From the NCBI GenBank assembly GCA_012032775.1, contig JAAUQO010000009.1:1-58159 (forward strand): a stretch of 58,159 bases of DNA. Direction: 5' to 3'. Each line of letters begins with the position of its first letter. Positions within the stretch are counted from its first letter, which is position 1. A program made the position numbers and the translations under genes. Origin of the DNA: Oscillochloris sp. Its GTDB lineage: Bacteria; Chloroflexota; Chloroflexia; Chloroflexales; Chloroflexaceae. This document shows positions 41,752 through 54,324 of the stretch, piece by piece. Below the pieces are notes generated by a model. It was not told the DNA's origin. It saw nothing but the letters and a program-made list of their open reading frames with translations, and ran no database searches.

Positions 41752-43054
41752 ATGGCCTTGCGATCACACGCACATTTCAGCATTCTACTCGGGATTGTTG
41801 CTTCCTGGGCGCTTGCCGCATGCAACACGCTGCCGCCTGAATCGGCAACCGACAATCCGCCGCTTCGGATCTTGCTGGTCGGCGATCCCTTTGCTACGGC
41901 GATTCGCGTCCACGCCCCCGAGCTTGCGCTGCAACTCGGGCACGAAGTTGAGATCGAGATCGTTGGCTACAACGAAGTCTACGACCTGACCTTGCGCAAT
42001 GCGCAAGATGCCGTTTCGCAGTACGATATCATCAGCTTCGATGTCGTCTGGATGGGAGAGTACGCCGCCAAGGACGTGTTGTTGCCGCTCGACGATCTGA
42101 TCGCCGCAACACCAGCACTCCAGGTTGACGATTATCTGTCGGGGGCGTATCACGCTTCGCGCCATGATGATCAGCAACTTGGCCTGCCGATTCAGCCGCA
42201 TCCGGAATTATTGTGGTATTGGAGCGACCGGTTGGCGGCCCGCGGCCTGAAACCGCCGCGAACCACCACCGAGTTGCTTGCCGCCGCCCGAGCCCTCACC
42301 GATGCGGAACGCAGTCAGTATGGAATCTGTTGGAACGCTCAACGCGGCCAGGCGCTCGGCCAACAAATGGCCCACTTTTATGCCGCCTTCGGCCAATCCT
42401 TACTCGATGCGGAAGGCAAGCCGAGCCTCGACACGCCGGCCGGCGTTGCGGCTGCAACCTTCGCCCGCGATCTGATCGCCGTGGCGCCGCCCGACATCCT
42501 GGCGATGGCCTGGGATGAGCGCATCCGCCGCTTTAGTGCGGGCAGTTGTGCCATGACCTATGGTTGGGCTGCGCGCACCTATCTGATAGACGAACCGAGC
42601 CGTGCCATGCACATGCATATTGGTTTTAGCGGTGCGCCACACAGCCCCGACACGGCGCCGGTAACCCCTCTAGGCACATGGAGTCTGGGCATTCCGGCGA
42701 ATATCGGATCGCGCCAACGGATCGCCTGGCAAGCGTTGCGGGCACTCTCGCTGCCGCAAACAAGCCTTGAACTGGCGCTCAAGGGTAATGGCGGCACGCT
42801 CCGCCGTTCGCTGTTGAAGGATCCCCCACTTCAGAAACGCTATCGTGCCTTCGCAACCGTTGCGCAGTTGGAGGCAAGCGGCGAACTGGCCGATTGGATG
42901 CGGCCGGCGATTCCGGAATGGTACGATCTGGCCGAGATTCTCGGCACCGTATACTACGACATGCTACGGGGGCGATCTGAGTCCCGAAGCGGCGGCGACC
43001 AGAGCGCAACAAGAGGCGGAAAAACTTTTTGCGCCCACAGGAGACGGGCGGTAA
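41752..43054 (+). CDS. Sugar-type ABC solute-binding lipoprotein, frame break at about 42968
   Basis: Extracellular substrate-binding protein of the family 1 type, about 433 residues. It has a lipobox ending LAAC (Cys at about 24), then LRILLVGDPFATAIRVHAPE. Ligand-domain regions are FDVVWMGEYAAKDVLLPLDDLI and PVTPLGTWSLGIPANIGSRQ, and it ends YYDMLRGDLSPEAAATRAQQ. The final part is in another frame: an extra G in a G-run (42969-42973) breaks it. Without that G the gene stops with TAA at 43052, overlapping the kinase ATG as TAATG. As the next gene is a histidine kinase rather than a permease, it is probably a ligand sensor. Confidence 0.82.
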
Positions 43055-45743
43055 TGCACATCCTCCGCTCTAACCTGCGCTGGAAACTCGGCCTGGCTTT
43101 TGGTCTGGTGATGCTGCTGCCGACATTAGCTTTAAGTAGCTATAATTTGATCCGCACCAACAACCTGCTTTTCGCCCTCATCAGCGTCGATCGGTTGAAT
43201 GTGGCGCAATCGCGGATCGACCAGACCAACGCTGCATTGCGCGCAATCGCCACCGACCTGTTGTTTCTGACCCAGACACCGGCGCTACGCCAGTACGCGC
43301 CGACGAAGGAGAGCGCCGGTTCCCAGGATTTGCTGCTGGCATTTTTGCAGCAACATCGCGATCGCTATCAGCGCCTGTGTATCTTGAACGTGACCGGGCA
43401 AGAAACATTATGTCTTGAGGTTAATGAGACTGATGTTGCGGTGGCGGCACAGGAAAAACTGGCCGATCGCTATGATCAGGATTACTTTCAGGCTGCCCTG
43501 AGCCGGTTAAGTATTCCGGGCGAAAATCCGCTCTACCTCTCCTACCTCGAAACAGGCATCACCTCCACAGGCGATCCGCTTCAGGTGTTGCACTACGCGA
43601 CACCACTCCGTTCGGTCGATGATCATGTAGCCGGGGTGCTGGTACTGGAGATCAATGCCGCGATTTTGTATCAATTGTTGGCCAGCAGCAACCCCGACGT
43701 AACCACAACCGTGCTCGATCGCAATGGGCAGGTGATCTTCCACACCGATCCGAGCGGCGTCGCCCTTGGCGCAGCAGCGGCGGAACTCTGGCCGATCGAC
43801 AGCGCACGCCTGCTGCGTGAGCCGAGTGGTCAGATCAGTGATTCGGCCGATCTCGCAGGGATCTTTCGTACCTTTATCCGGCTGCGGGCCGATCAGCAGT
43901 TGGCGCCGGGCTGGACGGTTGTCTACGATCTGCCCCTGAGCGTGATCAATGCGCCGATCTATGAAAGTCTGGCCGGCAATCTCATTCTGACCCTGGGAGC
44001 GCTGGCGGTTACGATTATGATCGCGGGATTGATCACCCGCTCGATCCTGCGCCCGATTCGTAACCTGGCCGGAGCCGCCGAGAAGATCGGCACAGGTGCG
44101 TTGGAGACGCCGATCCCGCGCACCGGCGCCGACGAGATCGGCGCCCTGGGCCGGACGCTGGCCGAAACAGTCGATCAATTGCGCATCTCATTACAGACAG
44201 CACAGCGCGAGAACGCCGAACGGCGCCGGCTTGAAGTTGCCGAAGCCAGATTGATCGCCCTGATCGAAGCATCTGCCGACATTGTCGGCATCGCCGATCC
44301 TGAAGGTCGGGTGCTGTATATGAATCAGGCCGGGCGGCAGTTGCTGGGCGATGTGGTAGCGGAAGGGACGCCGTTCGCCGGATTCCATCCCGCCTGGGCG
44401 GCGCAACGGATCCGCGAAGAAGGCTATCCACACGCGATCGCACACGGCACATGGCTCGGCGAGACGGCCGTGCTTAGCGAGGCCGGCGAGGAGATCCCGG
44501 TCTCGCAATTGATCGTCGTCCATTATGACGAAGCCGGTTGTCCGGAACGTTTTTCAACCGTGATCCGCGACATTCGCCAAATCCGCCAGACCGAGGAGCG
44601 GCTGCGTCATTCGCAAAAGATGGAGGCGGTCGGCCAACTGGCCGGCGGCGTCGCGCATGATTTCAACAACCTGCTGACCGTGATCATCGGCACCGGCGAA
44701 ATGGTACTCAGCGAGTTACCGTCCCATAGTCCTATGTGCGATGACTTGCGCCAAATCCTTGAAGCCGGCGCGCGGGCATCGGATCTCACCCGGCAGTTAT
44801 TGGCCTTCTCGCGGCGTCAGATGCTCCAGCCGGAATGGTTGAACATCAACGAGCGGATTATCGGCATCGAGCGCATGTTACGCCGGCTGATTGGCGAGAA
44901 TATCGCGCTTGTCGTCGATCCCGCGCCGGATCTATGGATCATCAAGGTCGATCCGGGGCAGATCGAACAGGTTGTGTTGAATCTGGCGATCAATGCCCGC
45001 GATGCCATGCCCGACGGCGGCGAACTGCGGATTCGCACCACGAATGTGACGATTGGGCCGCAAGGCGACCCACAATTTCCCGATGCCCGCCCGGCAAGCT
45101 CGTCTGCCTGGCGGTAAGCGATACCGGCCATGGCATGAATGAAGAAGTGCGGCAGCGTGCCTTCGAGCCGTTCTTCACCACTAAACCAACCGGGAAAGGC
45201 ACGGGGTTGGGGCTGGCCACCGTCCACGGTATCGTCAGCCAGAGCGGCGGGACGATCAGTTTACGCAGCAGCCCCGGCAGCGGCACACAGTTCAGTATCT
45301 TCTTCCCGGCGTCGCCGGAACAACCCACCGGCGATCAGCGCCGCGTGCGGCACGCAATACCGGTCGGTGCGACCATCTTGTTAACCGAAGATGAGGCCCC
45401 GCTGCGCGAATTGTTGCTGCGGGTGCTGGTGCGCAACGGCTTTCAGGTGATTACCGCCGCCAACGGCATCGAAGCACTCAAGGCCATGACAACAATGGCG
45501 AGCATCGATCTGCTGATCTCCGACGTTGTGATGCCCGGCGGAGTGAGCGGGCCGCAACTCGCCGAAGCATTACGTGTCCGCCAACCTGATCTGCGCGTCC
45601 TTTTCATCTCCGGCTACGGCGATAGTGTGCTGATGCGGCAGCAACTCTACGGCACGGCCACGCGCCTGCTCACCAAACCATTCAGCACCGACGAGTTGTT
45701 AAGCACGGTTGCCGAGATGTTTCGCGTCGGCACGCCGGGGTAG
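43054..45743 (+). CDS. Hybrid histidine kinase (Cache-HAMP-PAS-HisKA-HATPase-REC), frame break at about 45097
   Basis: 896 residues after correction. TM1 lies at 11-33 (LGLAFGLVMLLPTLALSSY), a periplasmic Cache-like sensor spans to about 305, TM2 is at 309-328, HAMP to about 380, PAS at about 400-500, HisKA with GGVAHDFNN (His at about 535), HATPase with VVLNLAINARDAMPD and SDTGHGM and GTGLGL, then a receiver with LLISDVVMPGGVSG. The frame breaks in a C-run near 45097; one added C gives ARPGKLVCLAVSDTGHGM. The receiver is attached, so phosphate may pass to an external phosphotransfer protein. Overlap with the binding-protein stop codon implies coupled expression. Confidence 0.9.
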
Positions 45744-45791
45744 CGCCACAAAATGTAGCGACGCGACCGCAGCGTCTACCCCAACGTGGGC

Positions 45792-45821
45792 TTGCCCCGT
45801 TCGCCTGCCCTCCTGTATAAT
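45792..45821 (+). promoter_or_regulatory. Promoter of secA
   Basis: TTGCCC (45792-45797), an 18-base spacer and TATAAT (45816-45821). About 80 bases of leader precede the ATG. Confidence 0.65.
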
Positions 45822-45903
45822 GCCAATGGCCGGCGGGGCAGACGCTCCGTCATATTTATGTTGGTTTATGCCTGCGCTTTGCCGGCGCAAGAGGAGTTAT
45901 GTG

Positions 45904-48900
45904 ATGTTGAATTGGCTACGCCGGGTGTTCGGCGATAGTAGCGATAAAGATGTACGTCAGATCCAGCCGCTGGTTGAGGAGATCAATGAGCTGGAAACCG
46001 AATATCAGACGCTGAGCGATGAGGCGCTGCGCGGGAAAACCGTCGAGTTTCGCAGTCGCCTGGCCGAAGGCGAAACCCTTGATGATCTGCTGCCGGAGGC
46101 GTTCGCCGCCGTGCGTGAGGCAGCCCGGCGTACGCTCGGTATGCGCCACTTCGATGTGCAGTTAATCGGCGGCATTGTGCTCCATCAGGGCAAAATCGCC
46201 GAGATGAAGACCGGTGAAGGTAAAACGCTGGTCGCAACCTTGCCGCTCTACTTGAATGCGCTGGAAGGCAAAGGCGCTCACCTCGTTACCGTGAACGACT
46301 ATCTGGCGAAAGTCGGCGCAGGCTGGATGGGGCCGGTCTACCACTTCCTGGGTATGACAATCGGCTTTATCGCCCATGATCAGAGCGCGATCTTCGATCC
46401 CGATTTCAGCGATCCGAACGCCAATCAGGAGGATCAGCGCCTGGTTCATTGGCGGCCGGTGCATCGCAAAGAAGCCTACGCCGCCGATATCACCTACGGC
46501 ACGAATAATGAATTCGGCTTCGACTATCTGCGCGACAACATGGCCTATGAGTTGTCGCAGATGGTGCAGCGCCCGCTGCATTATGCGATCGTGGACGAGG
46601 TTGACAACATCCTGATCGATGAGGCCCGCACGCCGTTGATCATCTCCGGCCCGGCCCAGAAATCCTCCGATCTGTATCGCCAATTGTCTTCGCTGGTGCG
46701 CAATCTGAAGCCCAGTACGATCACGCAGAAGCAGATCAAGGACGAAGGGATGGAGCCGGACGGCGATTTCTTGATCGAGGCCCGCTCGCGCTCGATCACG
46801 CTTACCGAGCAGGGGATCGAGAAGCTGGAGCGCTTGCTGCGCATCCCCGAAAACGAGAGTCTCTATGATCCGGAGCACTTCGAAAAGACCGGTTATGTCG
46901 AGAATGCGCTCAAGGCCCAGTTTGTCTTCCATCGCGACAAGGATTATATGGTTACCACCGACGGTGAGGTGGTGATTATCGACGAGTTCACCGGCCGCGC
47001 AATGGCCGGTCGGCGTTGGAGCGACGGCCTGCATCAGGCGGTTGAGGCCAAGGAAGGCGTGACGATCCGCAATGAGAACGTCACCCTGGCGACGATCACC
47101 TTCCAGAATTACTTCCGCATGTACGGCAAGCTCTCCGGTATGACCGGTACGGCCTACACCGAGCGCGAAGAGTTCGCCAAGATCTATAATCTTGAGGTGG
47201 TGATCATCCCGACCAACCGGTCGAATGTCCGCGACGATATGCCCGATCAGGTTTATGCAACCGAGAAGGCCAAGTTCGCCGCGATGATCCAGGAAGTGGC
47301 CGAGATGACCGAACTTGGCCGGCCGGTGCTGATCGGTACAACCTCGGTTGAGACATCAGAGCGCGTGAGCACGCTGCTCAAGCAGGCCGGGATCAAGCAT
47401 TCGGTCTTGAATGCCAAGCAGCACGAGCGCGAGGCGTCGATTGTGGCCCAGGCCGGGCGCAAAGGTTCCGTGACGGTCGCCACGAATATGGCCGGCCGCG
47501 GTACCGATATTCTGCTGGGCGGCAACCCCGATGGCCTGGTGGATGATATTCTGGCCGAGCGCAAGATCAAGTTCGACGAGGCGATGCCCGAGCAGCAGCG
47601 CGAGGCATGGCTGGAGGCCAAACGCATCACCGACATCGAGGGCGCCGAGATACGCGAGCTTGGCGGTTTGCATATCATCGGCACCGAGCGCCACGAAGCC
47701 CGCCGGATCGACAATCAGTTGCGCGGTCGCGCCGGTCGCCAGGGCGATCCCGGGTCTTCGCGCTTCTTCCTTTCGCTGGAAGATGAGTTGATGCGCCGCT
47801 TCGGCCCGGTCGAGCGGATCAAGGGCCTGATGAATCGCTTTATGGGCGACGATCAGCCGCTTGAGGCCGGCATTCTGAACCGGACGATCGAAGGTGCGCA
47901 GAGCCGGGTCGAGGGCTACAACTTCGATATTCGCAAGCACACCGTCGAGTTCGACGATGTGATGAATAAGCAGCGCCATATTATCTACGGCGACCGCCGC
48001 CAGATCCTTGACGGCGCCGATATGCGCGAGCGCGTCCTCGATATGATCGCCGAGGAGATCGCGGTACATGTCGATGAGTATGTGCCCGCCGAGGATCAGG
48101 AAGCGTGGGATCTTGAAGAATTGCTGCGCCAGTATCGCAAGATCAACCCGATGCTCGCCCCCTCGGTCAGCACCGCCAACCTCGAAGGCAAGAACCGCGA
48201 AGAGATCGAGCAGTATCTGCTTGATGAGATGGAAACGGCGTATGCCGAGCGCGAGAAGGCGATCCAGACCGATGTGATGCGCTTCGTCGAGCGACGCATG
48301 ATGCTTGGCGCAATCGATCGCCAGTGGATCGATTATCTGACCGCGATGGACGAGTTGCGCCAGGGGATCACGCTCCAGGCCTTCGCACAGCGCGATCCGC
48401 TGGTTGAGTTTAAGCGCCAGTCATTCACGATGTTCGACCAACTCAAGGAGCATATCACCCGCGAGATCGTCTATAACATTATCAACGCGTCGTTCCAGTA
48501 CGAGGCCTATCTACGGCAGATCGAGGCCGAGCAGGAGCGGCGGCTCGCCACGGCGCAGACCGCAGGCGGCTCGACGGATGTGCAGGAGCAACGGCGCAAG
48601 CCCGAGCGCAAAGTGGCGCTGCCTGGTCGCAACGACCTTTGCCCCTGCGGCAGCGGCAAGAAGTTCAAGGATTGCCACCGCGGCCGTGAGGGTGAGATCA
48701 TGCATCTACTCCAGGGCAATCCCCAGGGCGCGGCCGCAGCCCAACCGGCCCAAGGCAAGGTGGTGGTCACGACACGCAACCCGGCCCGCGAGGCGGCGAT
48801 CGCCGCCGAGCCGAGAAGATTCGCCGCGCAACCAGCGACCAGACTGCGGCAGCCGCCAATCAGGATACGCCGAAGCGCGGGCGTAATGCCACCGGCGGAG

Positions 48901-48923
48901 TACCGCGCGGCAAGAAGAAGTAA
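45904..48923 (+). CDS. secA: Preprotein translocase ATPase SecA, frame break at about 48812
   Basis: Motor of the Sec secretion system. Walker A region MKTGEGKTLVATLPLYLNAL, DEAD-like VDEVDNILIDEARTPL, cross-linking domain, and NMAGRGTDILLGGN and QLRGRAGRQGDPGSSRFFLSLED of the second RecA fold. The C-terminal metal motif LCPCGSGKKFKDCH is present. The frame is lost after AAE near 48812; with one added base it ends KRGRNATGGVPRGKKK and stops at 48921-48923, giving 1006 residues. The uncorrected frame would run to 49020 with an unnatural tail. ATG at 45904 is preceded by GAGGAG. It follows its own promoter at 45792. Confidence 0.95.
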
Positions 48924-48955
48924 CTTTTCCACACTGATCGGCCCGTACTTCCTAG

Positions 48956-48992
48956 CCCCCACTTCCGCAGATGGTGTCTGCGGAAGTGGGGG
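48956..48992 (+). terminator. Long perfect hairpin after secA
   Basis: CCCCCACTTCCGCAGA pairs with TCTGCGGAAGTGGGGG (16 perfect pairs) around a 5-base loop. No T-run follows. Confidence 0.65.
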
Positions 48993-49306
48993 CGTTGATA
49001 ATGTACAGATCTTTACGTAGTTATGGATTTATAACCTCGCCTTATCACACTCAGATCTGCGCCACGACCTCGGCGGATCCGCCGTTCCAGCAAGCAAAAA
49101 CGTCATCGCCTTCAGCCACTGCCGCACATCACTGCCGGTTGACAGGCTCGCTACGCTGTTAGTAGGACGTGTGGTTTCCAAGTTTGATACCGTGCGATTG
49201 CCCGACACTTCGCGCACTGGAGCGCATCGGCTCACATCCCGCTCAGTATCCACAGGCTCCACTGCGCCGGTAACGGCATTTCGACAGCGCATCTGTGGAG
49301 GTATGT
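48993..49306. other. Intergenic region without recognised features
   Basis: About 310 bases between the secA hairpin and the beta-phosphoglucomutase gene. Short open frames occur but none has a ribosome site and plausible composition. No tRNA cloverleaf or riboswitch core was seen, and no clear promoter. Confidence 0.4.
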
Positions 49307-50071
49307 ATGAGCGATGATCACTTTGTGCAGCGGATCGCGAAGTTCGGCACGTATGATGCCTGGCTTTTCGACCTGGACGGCGTGATTACCGGGACGAGCA
49401 TGTTGCATGCCGCCGCCTGGCAGCAGATGTTCAACAGCTTCCTCAGCGCCTGGGCTCAACGCAGCCGGGCGCCATTTCAGCCCTTCGAGATCAACCCTGA
49501 TTATTATCGCTATGTGGACGGCAAGCCGCGCTACGAGGGCGTCGCCGCCTTTTTGCAATCGCGCAACATTATCGTCGCCCGCGGTAAACCGAGCGATTCG
49601 CCCGCCCTGGAGACGATCTGCGGCCTGGGCAATCGCAAGAATCACACCTTCAACGAATTGCTGCACCGCCAGGGCGCCAATGTCTATCCCGACAGCATCA
49701 ACTTGCTCACGCAGCTTCGTCGAGCCGGCCACGCAATCGCCGTCGTCACCTCAAGCCGGAATTGTGCAACTGTGCTCAAGAGCGCCGGACTGGACACGAT
49801 GTTCGACACGCAGATCGACGGCATCAGCGCCGCCGCCGAAGGACTGGCCGGGAAACCGGCCCCCGATACATTTCTCGCAGCGGCCCAACAGCTTGGTGTA
49901 GCAGCAGAACAATGTGTCGTGATCGAAGATGCCGTTGCCGGCGTACAAGCCGGACGCAACGGCGGCTTCGGCCTGGTGATCGGCGTTGCGCGCAATTGTG
50001 AACCTGAACTGCTGCGGGCCGGCGGCGCCGATCTTGTGGTCGCGAATCTGAATGAACTTGAACTGAACTAA
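49307..50071 (+). CDS. Beta-phosphoglucomutase-type HAD phosphatase/mutase
   Basis: HAD-superfamily protein of 254 residues. Motif I WLFDLDGVITGTS with the catalytic Asp pair; cap domain with YYRYVDGKPRYEGVAAFLQSR, typical of the beta-PGM branch linked to GH65 disaccharide phosphorylases; motif II VVTSSRN; Lys in LAGKPAPDTF; motif IV VVIEDAVAGVQAG. It interconverts beta-glucose-1- and 6-phosphate. ATG at 49307 has GGAGG a few bases upstream. The usual GH65 neighbour is absent, and an otsB remnant lies opposite on the minus strand. The frame is intact. Confidence 0.85.
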   Translation: MSDDHFVQRIAKFGTYDAWLFDLDGVITGTSMLHAAAWQQMFNSFLSAWAQRSRAPFQPFEINPDYYRYVDGKPRYEGVAAFLQSRNIIVARGKPSDSPALETICGLGNRKNHTFNELLHRQGANVYPDSINLLTQLRRAGHAIAVVTSSRNCATVLKSAGLDTMFDTQIDGISAAAEGLAGKPAPDTFLAAAQQLGVAAEQCVVIEDAVAGVQAGRNGGFGLVIGVARNCEPELLRAGGADLVVANLNELELN

Positions 50072-50121
50072 AGGGTAGCCGTTATGCCGAATGTGATTGC
50101 ACATCTGCCTCACGCCCTCAC

Positions 50122-50344
50122 CCATCAACTCCTGCACCACGGCCCGATCCCGTCCGCTGACCACACAAACCGGGCAGCGGGCGGCGAGTTCGCGCACCGT
50201 CTCGCGCATCTCCGGCGCGATCAGCGCATCCTCGGGCCGATCGACAATCGGTGTCAGGGTGCCGTCGTAATCGAGGAAGACCGCCGGTTGTTTGCCGGCC
50301 ATGCGCGCCCGCAGATCGGAGCTATGGGCCTGAAACGCGAATGA
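50122..50344 (-). pseudogene. otsB: Trehalose-6-phosphate phosphatase fragment (N-terminal part only)
   Basis: Minus-strand frame with PAVFLDYDGTLTPIVDRPED (motif I of OtsB, D-x-D-G-T), APEMRETVRELAARCPV and VVSGRDRAVVQELMG (motif II). After about residue 75 the similarity ends and the frame runs antisense into the beta-phosphoglucomutase gene. The C-terminal two-thirds, with motifs III and IV, is missing. I infer a deletion remnant of a pgmB - GH65 - otsB type cluster. Confidence 0.65.
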
Positions 50345-50413
50345 TCCCGAAGTGGGCAATCGTACCACCGAAAAGGAGCTTTTGCCGGATAGCACGATCA
50401 GTTTTGTGTTGTG

Positions 50414-50448
50414 AGGAAATAAGAAACAGGAGACAAGAGACAGGGGAA
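50414..50448. repeat. Heptanucleotide repeat, AAGAGAC type
   Basis: Five units in strict 7-base register: AGGAAAT, AAGAAAC, AGGAGAC, AAGAGAC, AGGGGAA. Different in sequence from the other arrays but with the same period. Confidence 0.7.
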
Positions 50449-50512
50449 CTGTAGCGACGCATCGGGGGTAGAGACACAAGATTTTGCATCTCTCCCCCCT
50501 GTATCCGGTTAC

Positions 50513-51727
50513 CTAAAGCTTAACCACCGACTTCAGTGCATCGACGCGATCCAGCCGTTCCCACGGCAGATCAACATCGGTGCGCCCGAAATGGCCGCCG
50601 GACGCCGTCTGGCGGAAGATCGGCCGGCGCAGGTCGAGATCGCGGATAATGGCGCCAGGCCGCAGATCGAAGACCTCATTGACGGCCTTGATAATCGCCT
50701 CATCGGCGACATGGCCGGTGCCGAAGGTCTCCACACTGATCGAGAGCGGGCGCGCGACCCCGATCGCATAGCTGAGTTGCAACTCACAGCGGTCGGCCAG
50801 GCCGGCGGCGACAATATTCTTCGCCACCCAGCGCGCGGCATAGGCCGCACTACGATCGACCTTGCTGCTATCTTTGCCGCTGAATGCACCACCGCCGTGG
50901 CGAGCCACGCCGCCATAAGTATCGACAATGATCTTGCGCCCGGTCAGGCCGCTGTCGCCCATCGGGCCACCGATCACAAAGCGCCCGGTTGGGTTGACGA
51001 AGTACTTTGTCTTGTCATCGAGCCACGCGCCGGGGATCTCGGCGCGCATAATCTCCTCGATCACATCCTCACGGATCTGATCGGGGCTAACATCGGGCGC
51101 GTGCTGCGTACTCATCAGCACCGTATCGACACGCACCGGCTTGCCGTAGCTATACTCCACCGTCACCTGGCTTTTGGCGTCGGGCCGCAAGTAAGGCAGC
51201 GTACCGTTTTTGCGCACTGCCTCCTGGCGGCGGATCAGCCGGTGGGCCAGCGCAATCGAGGCCGGCATCAACTCGGGCGTCTCGTTGCAGGCAAACCCGA
51301 ACATCATGCCCTGGTCGCCGGCGCCGACCGCCTCGATCTCATCCTCGCTCATCTCGCCGCTCTTCGCTTCGAGCGCCTTATCGACACCCATCGCAATATC
51401 GGGCGACTGACCGTGGATCGCGACCATCACACCACAGGTATCGGCGTCGAAGCCGAAACTCGCATCGACATAGCCGATCTCCTTAACCGTCGTGCGCACA
51501 ATCTCTTCGACCGGGATGTAGCCCTTCTCGTAGGTTACCTCGCCGAGCACCACAATCAAGCCGGTGGTGGTCGCAGTCTCCACCGCCACGCGGGCGCGCG
51601 GGTCGTGGGTGAGGAAGGCGTCGAGTATCGCATCGCTGATCTGATCACACATCTTGTCCGGATGGCCGGCGCTCACCGACTCGCTCGTAAAGACGAACTT
51701 CGGCGATTTCATGAAAGTGGTTGACAT
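50513..51727 (-). CDS. metK: S-adenosylmethionine synthetase
   Basis: Makes SAM from methionine and ATP. It has [63 protein letters not shown] and [19 protein letters not shown], the MAT signatures, in 404 residues, a normal length. It lies 67 bases downstream of ahcY on the same strand with a perfect 15-bp hairpin between them, so it may have its own promoter. It closes the SAM cycle cluster. Confidence 0.97.
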   Translation of the reverse strand: MSTTFMKSPKFVFTSESVSAGHPDKMCDQISDAILDAFLTHDPRARVAVETATTTGLIVVLGEVTYEKGYIPVEEIVRTTVKEIGYVDASFGFDADTCGVMVAIHGQSPDIAMGVDKALEAKSGEMSEDEIEAVGAGDQGMMFGFACNETPELMPASIALAHRLIRRQEAVRKNGTLPYLRPDAKSQVTVEYSYGKPVRVDTVLMSTQHAPDVSPDQIREDVIEEIMRAEIPGAWLDDKTKYFVNPTGRFVIGGPMGDSGLTGRKIIVDTYGGVARHGGGAFSGKDSSKVDRSAAYAARWVAKNIVAAGLADRCELQLSYAIGVARPLSISVETFGTGHVADEAIIKAVNEVFDLRPGAIIRDLDLRRPIFRQTASGGHFGRTDVDLPWERLDRVDALKSVVKL

Positions 51728-51742
51728 GAGTTTCTCTCTGCA

Positions 51743-51778
51743 AAGGGCGAAGCAACGGCATGTCGTTGCTTCGCCCTT
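51743..51778 (-). terminator. Perfect hairpin between ahcY and metK
   Basis: AAGGGCGAAGCAACG pairs with CGTTGCTTCGCCCTT (15 pairs) around a 6-base loop; only TTT follows on the minus strand. It likely limits readthrough into metK. Confidence 0.6.
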
Positions 51779-51794
51779 ACTACGTGAGCTTTTC

Positions 51795-53208
<1,414 letters not shown>

Positions 53209-53211
53209 GGA

Positions 53212-54222
53212 TTAGCCTTGATTGACAGAAACGACGCGCCCCTCGGCAGCACTTTGCAGCAGCGCCTCGATCGTCGCAAGGTTATCCAACGTCTCGATCA
53301 GCGGCATCTCCGGCAGGCCGTGATCGCCATGGCCGGCGGATACGAGCGCCGCGAACCCTTCGGCCTCCAGGCGAAAATGCTCAACCGGCGCGATTGTGAT
53401 CGATTCGACCGCATCCTGGGCGGCGCCACGCACCAGGCGGATCGTCGTCGGGCGATCGGCCGGAATCGTAAACACCGCATCAACCTCGATGATTCCGTCG
53501 TCACCGACCACCTGCAACTGATGATGGCGCGCCGACTCCAGGCTACAGGCGATCTGCGCAATCGCGCCGCTCGGGTACTCAAGCGTACCCATCAACGTAC
53601 TATCGACGCCGGAGAACGCAAGCTGTGCCGCAGCAAATGCCCGCCGGGGCCGCTCACCCACCGCCAGGCGCGCCGCATTCACACAGTAACAGCCGACATC
53701 CATCAGTGCGCCGCCGGCAAGTTCGGCCGAGAGCCGGACATTATTCGCGCCGTCGCGCACCAGAAAGCTGAACGAGGCCCGCACCTGCTTCACCGTGCCG
53801 ATCACCCCGGACACCAGCAACTCCTGGAGCTTTAAGGTTTGCGGGTGGAAGCGATACATAAATGCTTCCATCAGCCACACGCCATTGGTTCGGGCAGCGG
53901 CATACATTGTTTCGGCCTCGGCGGCGCTCACCGCCAGGGGCTTCTCGCAGAGCACATGCTTGCCCGCCTCGGCAGCCTTGATCGACCACTCGGCGTGCAG
54001 CGCATTCGGCAGTGCCAGGTAGATGCAACTGAGATCCGGATCGGCCAGCAACTCGGCGTAACTACCGTAGCTACGCGGAATCCCGTATTGCTCGGCAAAT
54101 GCCGCCGCCTTCACCGGATCTCGGCTCGCCGCCGCAACAATCCGCTCGCTCGACGAGACCGCAACTGCGCCGGCGAACTTGCCCGCGATCCGTCCCGTGC
54201 CGATAATGCCCCAGTTCGCCAT
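53212..54222 (-). CDS. Gfo/Idh/MocA family oxidoreductase
   Basis: NAD(P)-dependent sugar or polyol dehydrogenase-like protein, 336 residues. Rossmann start WGIIGTGRIAGKFAGAV, the family motif HVLCEKPLAVSAAEAE (E-K-P with the catalytic Lys) and GGALMDVGCYCVNAARLA. The second domain is the usual alpha/beta C-terminal half. It lies between adoK and ahcY with hairpins on both sides, so its link to SAM metabolism is positional only. The substrate is unknown. Confidence 0.9.
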   Translation of the reverse strand: MANWGIIGTGRIAGKFAGAVAVSSSERIVAAASRDPVKAAAFAEQYGIPRSYGSYAELLADPDLSCIYLALPNALHAEWSIKAAEAGKHVLCEKPLAVSAAEAETMYAAARTNGVWLMEAFMYRFHPQTLKLQELLVSGVIGTVKQVRASFSFLVRDGANNVRLSAELAGGALMDVGCYCVNAARLAVGERPRRAFAAAQLAFSGVDSTLMGTLEYPSGAIAQIACSLESARHHQLQVVGDDGIIEVDAVFTIPADRPTTIRLVRGAAQDAVESITIAPVEHFRLEAEGFAALVSAGHGDHGLPEMPLIETLDNLATIEALLQSAAEGRVVSVNQG

Positions 54223-54243
54223 AAAACCTCAATGACACCTGTT

Positions 54244-54284
54244 TTGTCGTGTTTTAGCGGCTTTGCCGCCACAACACGACACAA
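54244..54284 (-). terminator. Hairpin between the PfkB-kinase gene and the oxidoreductase gene
   Basis: TTGTCGTGTT pairs with AACACGACACAA (one bulge), with an inner GCGGC-TTT-GCCGC. It lies 40 bases after the kinase stop codon. It separates the first three genes of the cluster from the rest. Confidence 0.55.
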
Positions 54285-54324
54285 GGATAATTGCTTCCGC
54301 TTCGCACTTTGCCTTTTGCAGTAG

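Noticed and set aside
45904..49020. SecA ending at 49020 with a longer C-terminal tail
   Set aside because: The tail in that frame runs through the post-gene hairpin and looks random; the neighbouring frame gives a basic GKKK ending and a stop at 48923.
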